Of a DNA stretch of 64,000 bases, positions 62,191 through 64,000 are shown in pieces. The stretch comes from Chitinophaga sp. GbtcB8. Its GTDB lineage: Bacteria > Bacteroidota > Bacteroidia > Chitinophagales > Chitinophagaceae. Positions within the stretch are counted from its first letter, which is position 1. Every line of letters begins with the position of its first letter. The notes beneath the pieces are model-generated. The model searched no databases and was not told where the DNA came from. It saw only the letters and a list, made by a program, of their open reading frames with translations. The translations under genes and the position numbers were made by a program. The DNA is taken from contig NZ_JAGXJN010000011.1 of NCBI RefSeq assembly GCF_019091455.1, positions 1 to 64,000 of the forward strand. The letters are read 5' to 3'.

Positions 62191-64000
62191 TCAGAAAGTA
62201 ACATTACCGGCCATGATCACTACCTGGCTTTCATTGCCATACTTCAGTTCATCAATAAAGATCTCCATACCATCGCCCAACGGTATTAAGGCTATGCCGC
62301 GGCGTTCGTATTCCTTTTCCAGCGAGGGGGATACCATGCCGGTACCTTTCCAGGGGCCCCAGTTAATGGCCATTACCTTGGCTTTCAGCTGCTGTTTCAG
62401 CACCCGTGCATAACGGTCCATTACACTGTTGGCTGCTGCATAATCTGTTTGCCCGCGGTTACCGTATACAGAGGCTACACTGGAGAAGAGGATCACGAAC
62501 TGCGTATCTGCATTCAGGTGCTCAGCCAGCACACGCAGTGGTGTTACTTTGGTGGAGAATACGCGCTCAAAGGATTCCGGTGTTTTCTGGTGGAACAGCT
62601 TATCTTCCAGCAGGCCTGCGCCGTGCACCACGCCATCAATACGGCCATACTCTTTATACACCTGGCTCATGAAAGCACGCAGGGCGGCTTCATTCCGCAG
62701 GTCAAGCGAATGATAGCTAACAGTTGCGCCATTGTGTTCCATGGCAGTGAAGGTATTCAGGATCTGGTTATGTTTATGGATCTCTGCTGCACGTTTTTCA
62801 ATGTCGGCCGGTTTTTTCAGCTCACCTTGCGCTACCAGGTGCTGGCGGATCTCGTCTTTAGTTTTGAGATGCACCAGGCTTTCCTGTGACAGCTTGCGCG
62901 GATCTGCAGAGCGGCCTACCAGGATATAGTGACAGGGATATTCTTTAGAGAAACGGATCATGAGCTCCGCGGTAATGCCTTGTGCGCCGCCAAATACCAG
63001 CACCACGGATTGTTTGGTGAGGCGGATATCGGACGTAACACCAATGGTAAGCGGTGCATGTACCGGTTCCAGCGTTTGGCGCTGCCCGTTAAGGTAGGTA
63101 ACTTCTGCAGGGCCTTCCGGGTGCAGAATTTCATCTAATGCAATGGCGGCAATTTTTTCCGGCGACAGCTTATTGGCCAGGTTAATTGTGCGGCAGGTGG
63201 TATGCTCATATTCTTTATCCAGGCTTTTAAAAAAGCCGCTGTAACCCTGGAAGTGCTGCAGCAACAGCGGATCTGCCGCGGGTGTTACATGCCCGTCAAA
63301 ATCAGAGAGGGCATATACCCATTTCACTTTCTCAAAATCCAGCTTCTTCACCATGAAAACGGAGGTGATAATATCGCTTCTTTTTGGCGAGGAGAAAATA
63401 TCCAGTATAATAAGGCCGTGATAAGCTTCCAGTGAATCGGTGGCTGCTATGATGGTGGCTTGTGCACCCTGCTGTTCCAGCAGCTGTTTAACCGCTGTTG
63501 CAATGGGGCCGCCGCCATCATCTGTTATGGCAAAGTGTAATCCTTTTAATTCTGCGGGCGACAGGCGCTGCATGGCGGAAGGTGTAAGCTCAAAGCGCAG
63601 GCGGGAAATTTTCTCCTTCAGGCTTTCTTTCACAAAACCTTCTTCAATGATCTTTTTGGCTTCCTGCACCGGTTCAAAATTACCGGCGGTGCTTTCTGCT
63701 ATCCAGCTGATCAAACCCTGTAAGGTTTTTATGGAGGCCAGCTTTTCCATCATCTCCTCTCCATTGCCATTGGCCTGCTGCAGGCCGCCCAGGCGGGTTT
63801 TCAGCTCTCCAATGATCTCCATACGTTTAATGGAGTCAATGCTCAGGTCTGCTTCCAGGTCCAGCTCAAGGCCCAGCATATCCGGCGGGTAACCGGTTTT
63901 TTCACTTACTACATTTAAGAGTACGGTTTGTATCTCTGTAACAGATAAACCTTTGGAGGGTGTTGTTGCTGCCTGGATAGTAGCTGCGGGTATGGGGGCC
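62191..64000 (-). CDS. Pfa-type polyketide synthase module, ACP-KR, truncated by window edge
   Basis: Minus-strand frame open to the right edge of the window, so the N-terminus lies outside; the ATG at 63879 is internal. The first part reads A/P-rich linker, then LNVVSEKTGYPPDMLGLELDLEADLSIDSIKRMEIIGELK, the ACP type with LGIDSIKR known from polyunsaturated fatty-acid synthases (PfaA); the phosphopantetheine Ser codon is at 63832-63834. A structural subdomain and a KR follow: VVLVFGGAQGITAELMIRF, GRIDGVVHGAGLLED, LFSSVASVYGNRGQTDYAAANSVMDRYARVLK, with catalytic Ser and Tyr. It ends 28 bp before the KS-AT-DH-PPTase gene. More modules, probably KS and AT, should lie upstream. Confidence 0.88.
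   Translation of the reverse strand, partial: APIPAATIQAATTPSKGLSVTEIQTVLLNVVSEKTGYPPDMLGLELDLEADLSIDSIKRMEIIGELKTRLGGLQQANGNGEEMMEKLASIKTLQGLISWIAESTAGNFEPVQEAKKIIEEGFVKESLKEKISRLRFELTPSAMQRLSPAELKGLHFAITDDGGGPIATAVKQLLEQQGAQATIIAATDSLEAYHGLIILDIFSSPKRSDIITSVFMVKKLDFEKVKWVYALSDFDGHVTPAADPLLLQHFQGYSGFFKSLDKEYEHTTCRTINLANKLSPEKIAAIALDEILHPEGPAEVTYLNGQRQTLEPVHAPLTIGVTSDIRLTKQSVVLVFGGAQGITAELMIRFSKEYPCHYILVGRSADPRKLSQESLVHLKTKDEIRQHLVAQGELKKPADIEKRAAEIHKHNQILNTFTAMEHNGATVSYHSLDLRNEAALRAFMSQVYKEYGRIDGVVHGAGLLEDKLFHQKTPESFERVFSTKVTPLRVLAEHLNADTQFVILFSSVASVYGNRGQTDYAAANSVMDRYARVLKQQLKAKVMAINWGPWKGTGMVSPSLEKEYERRGIALIPLGDGMEIFIDELKYGNESQVVIMAGNVTF

Noticed and set aside
1..64000. tRNA or rRNA genes, IS elements, prophage
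   Set aside because: Looked for anticodon-arm patterns, TTCGAATC-like T-loops with CCA, transposase motifs and phage proteins; nothing convincing was seen by eye.

Overview
The window looks like chromosomal DNA from a Bacteroidota member, most likely the Chitinophaga/Chitinophagaceae group. The evidence is indirect. Gene families common there recur: STN plus carboxypeptidase-like regulatory domains, SusCD-era style secreted lipoproteins, WG repeats, DUF4251, FtsX-like permeases with duplicated cores, TolC/RND/adaptor sets and a Bacteroidota-style phosphocholine-specific phospholipase C. Several genes are preceded by the Bacteroidota sigma-ABfr -7 element TAnnTTTG. Strong Shine-Dalgarno sequences are mostly absent. 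I see no rRNA, tRNA, transposase, phage gene or CRISPR array.

Layout. 1-9.3 kb: a disrupted tautomerase gene, a secreted subtilisin-like lipoprotein, a TonB-C protein, a two-gene operon of secreted proteins (WG repeats; thioredoxin-fold without CXXC), an SRPBCC protein, a PAP2_C (sphingomyelin-synthase-like) membrane enzyme, a 14-bp minisatellite, and two paralogous small membrane proteins. 9.3-18.8 kb: M48 protease, FAD-linked oxidase with a Bor-like lipoprotein, DoxX, nucleotidyltransferase, DUF1801, PAP2 phosphatase, a circularly permuted SGNH hydrolase, YjbR, YciI, AraC and VOC proteins. 18.8-33.7 kb: phospholipase C, ABC permease, thioredoxin-reductase-like flavoprotein, TetR plus UbiB-type kinase, alpha/beta hydrolase, DUF4251, penicillin-acylase family, NTF2-like, a methyltransferase-like protein and an M20 hydrolase.

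33.9-40.4 kb is a sugar-acid catabolic cluster: 2-dehydro-3-deoxygalactonokinase, KDPG/KDPGal aldolase, SDR, IlvD/Edd dehydratase, GntP permease and a Tat-exported phosphoesterase. Together they would import an aldonate such as galactonate and split it to pyruvate and glyceraldehyde 3-phosphate. 40.4-44 kb holds an M28 peptidase and a surface-repeat protein; 44-44.8 kb is a long non-coding stretch with regulatory-looking sequence. 44.8-51.6 kb is an AraC regulator followed by a TolC/RND/adaptor efflux operon.

51.7-64 kb is one minus-strand biosynthetic operon running in from beyond the right edge: an ACP-KR module related to PUFA-synthase (Pfa) proteins, a KS-AT-DH-PPTase synthase, a free ACP, an alpha/beta hydrolase, two GT1 glycosyltransferases and two PapA-like condensation-fold acyltransferases. 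I infer a glycosylated and acylated polyketide or very unusual glycolipid. This is the best candidate for an undescribed system.

A second theme is a set of intergenic elements with a common architecture but unrelated sequence: ~30-nt imperfect inverted arms, each arm built from repeated 7-11-nt words (8.06-8.35, 26.28-26.50, 33.7-33.9, 55.5-55.64 kb, plus a pair of single arms 11 kb apart). One of them forms the 3' end of a glycosyltransferase reading frame.
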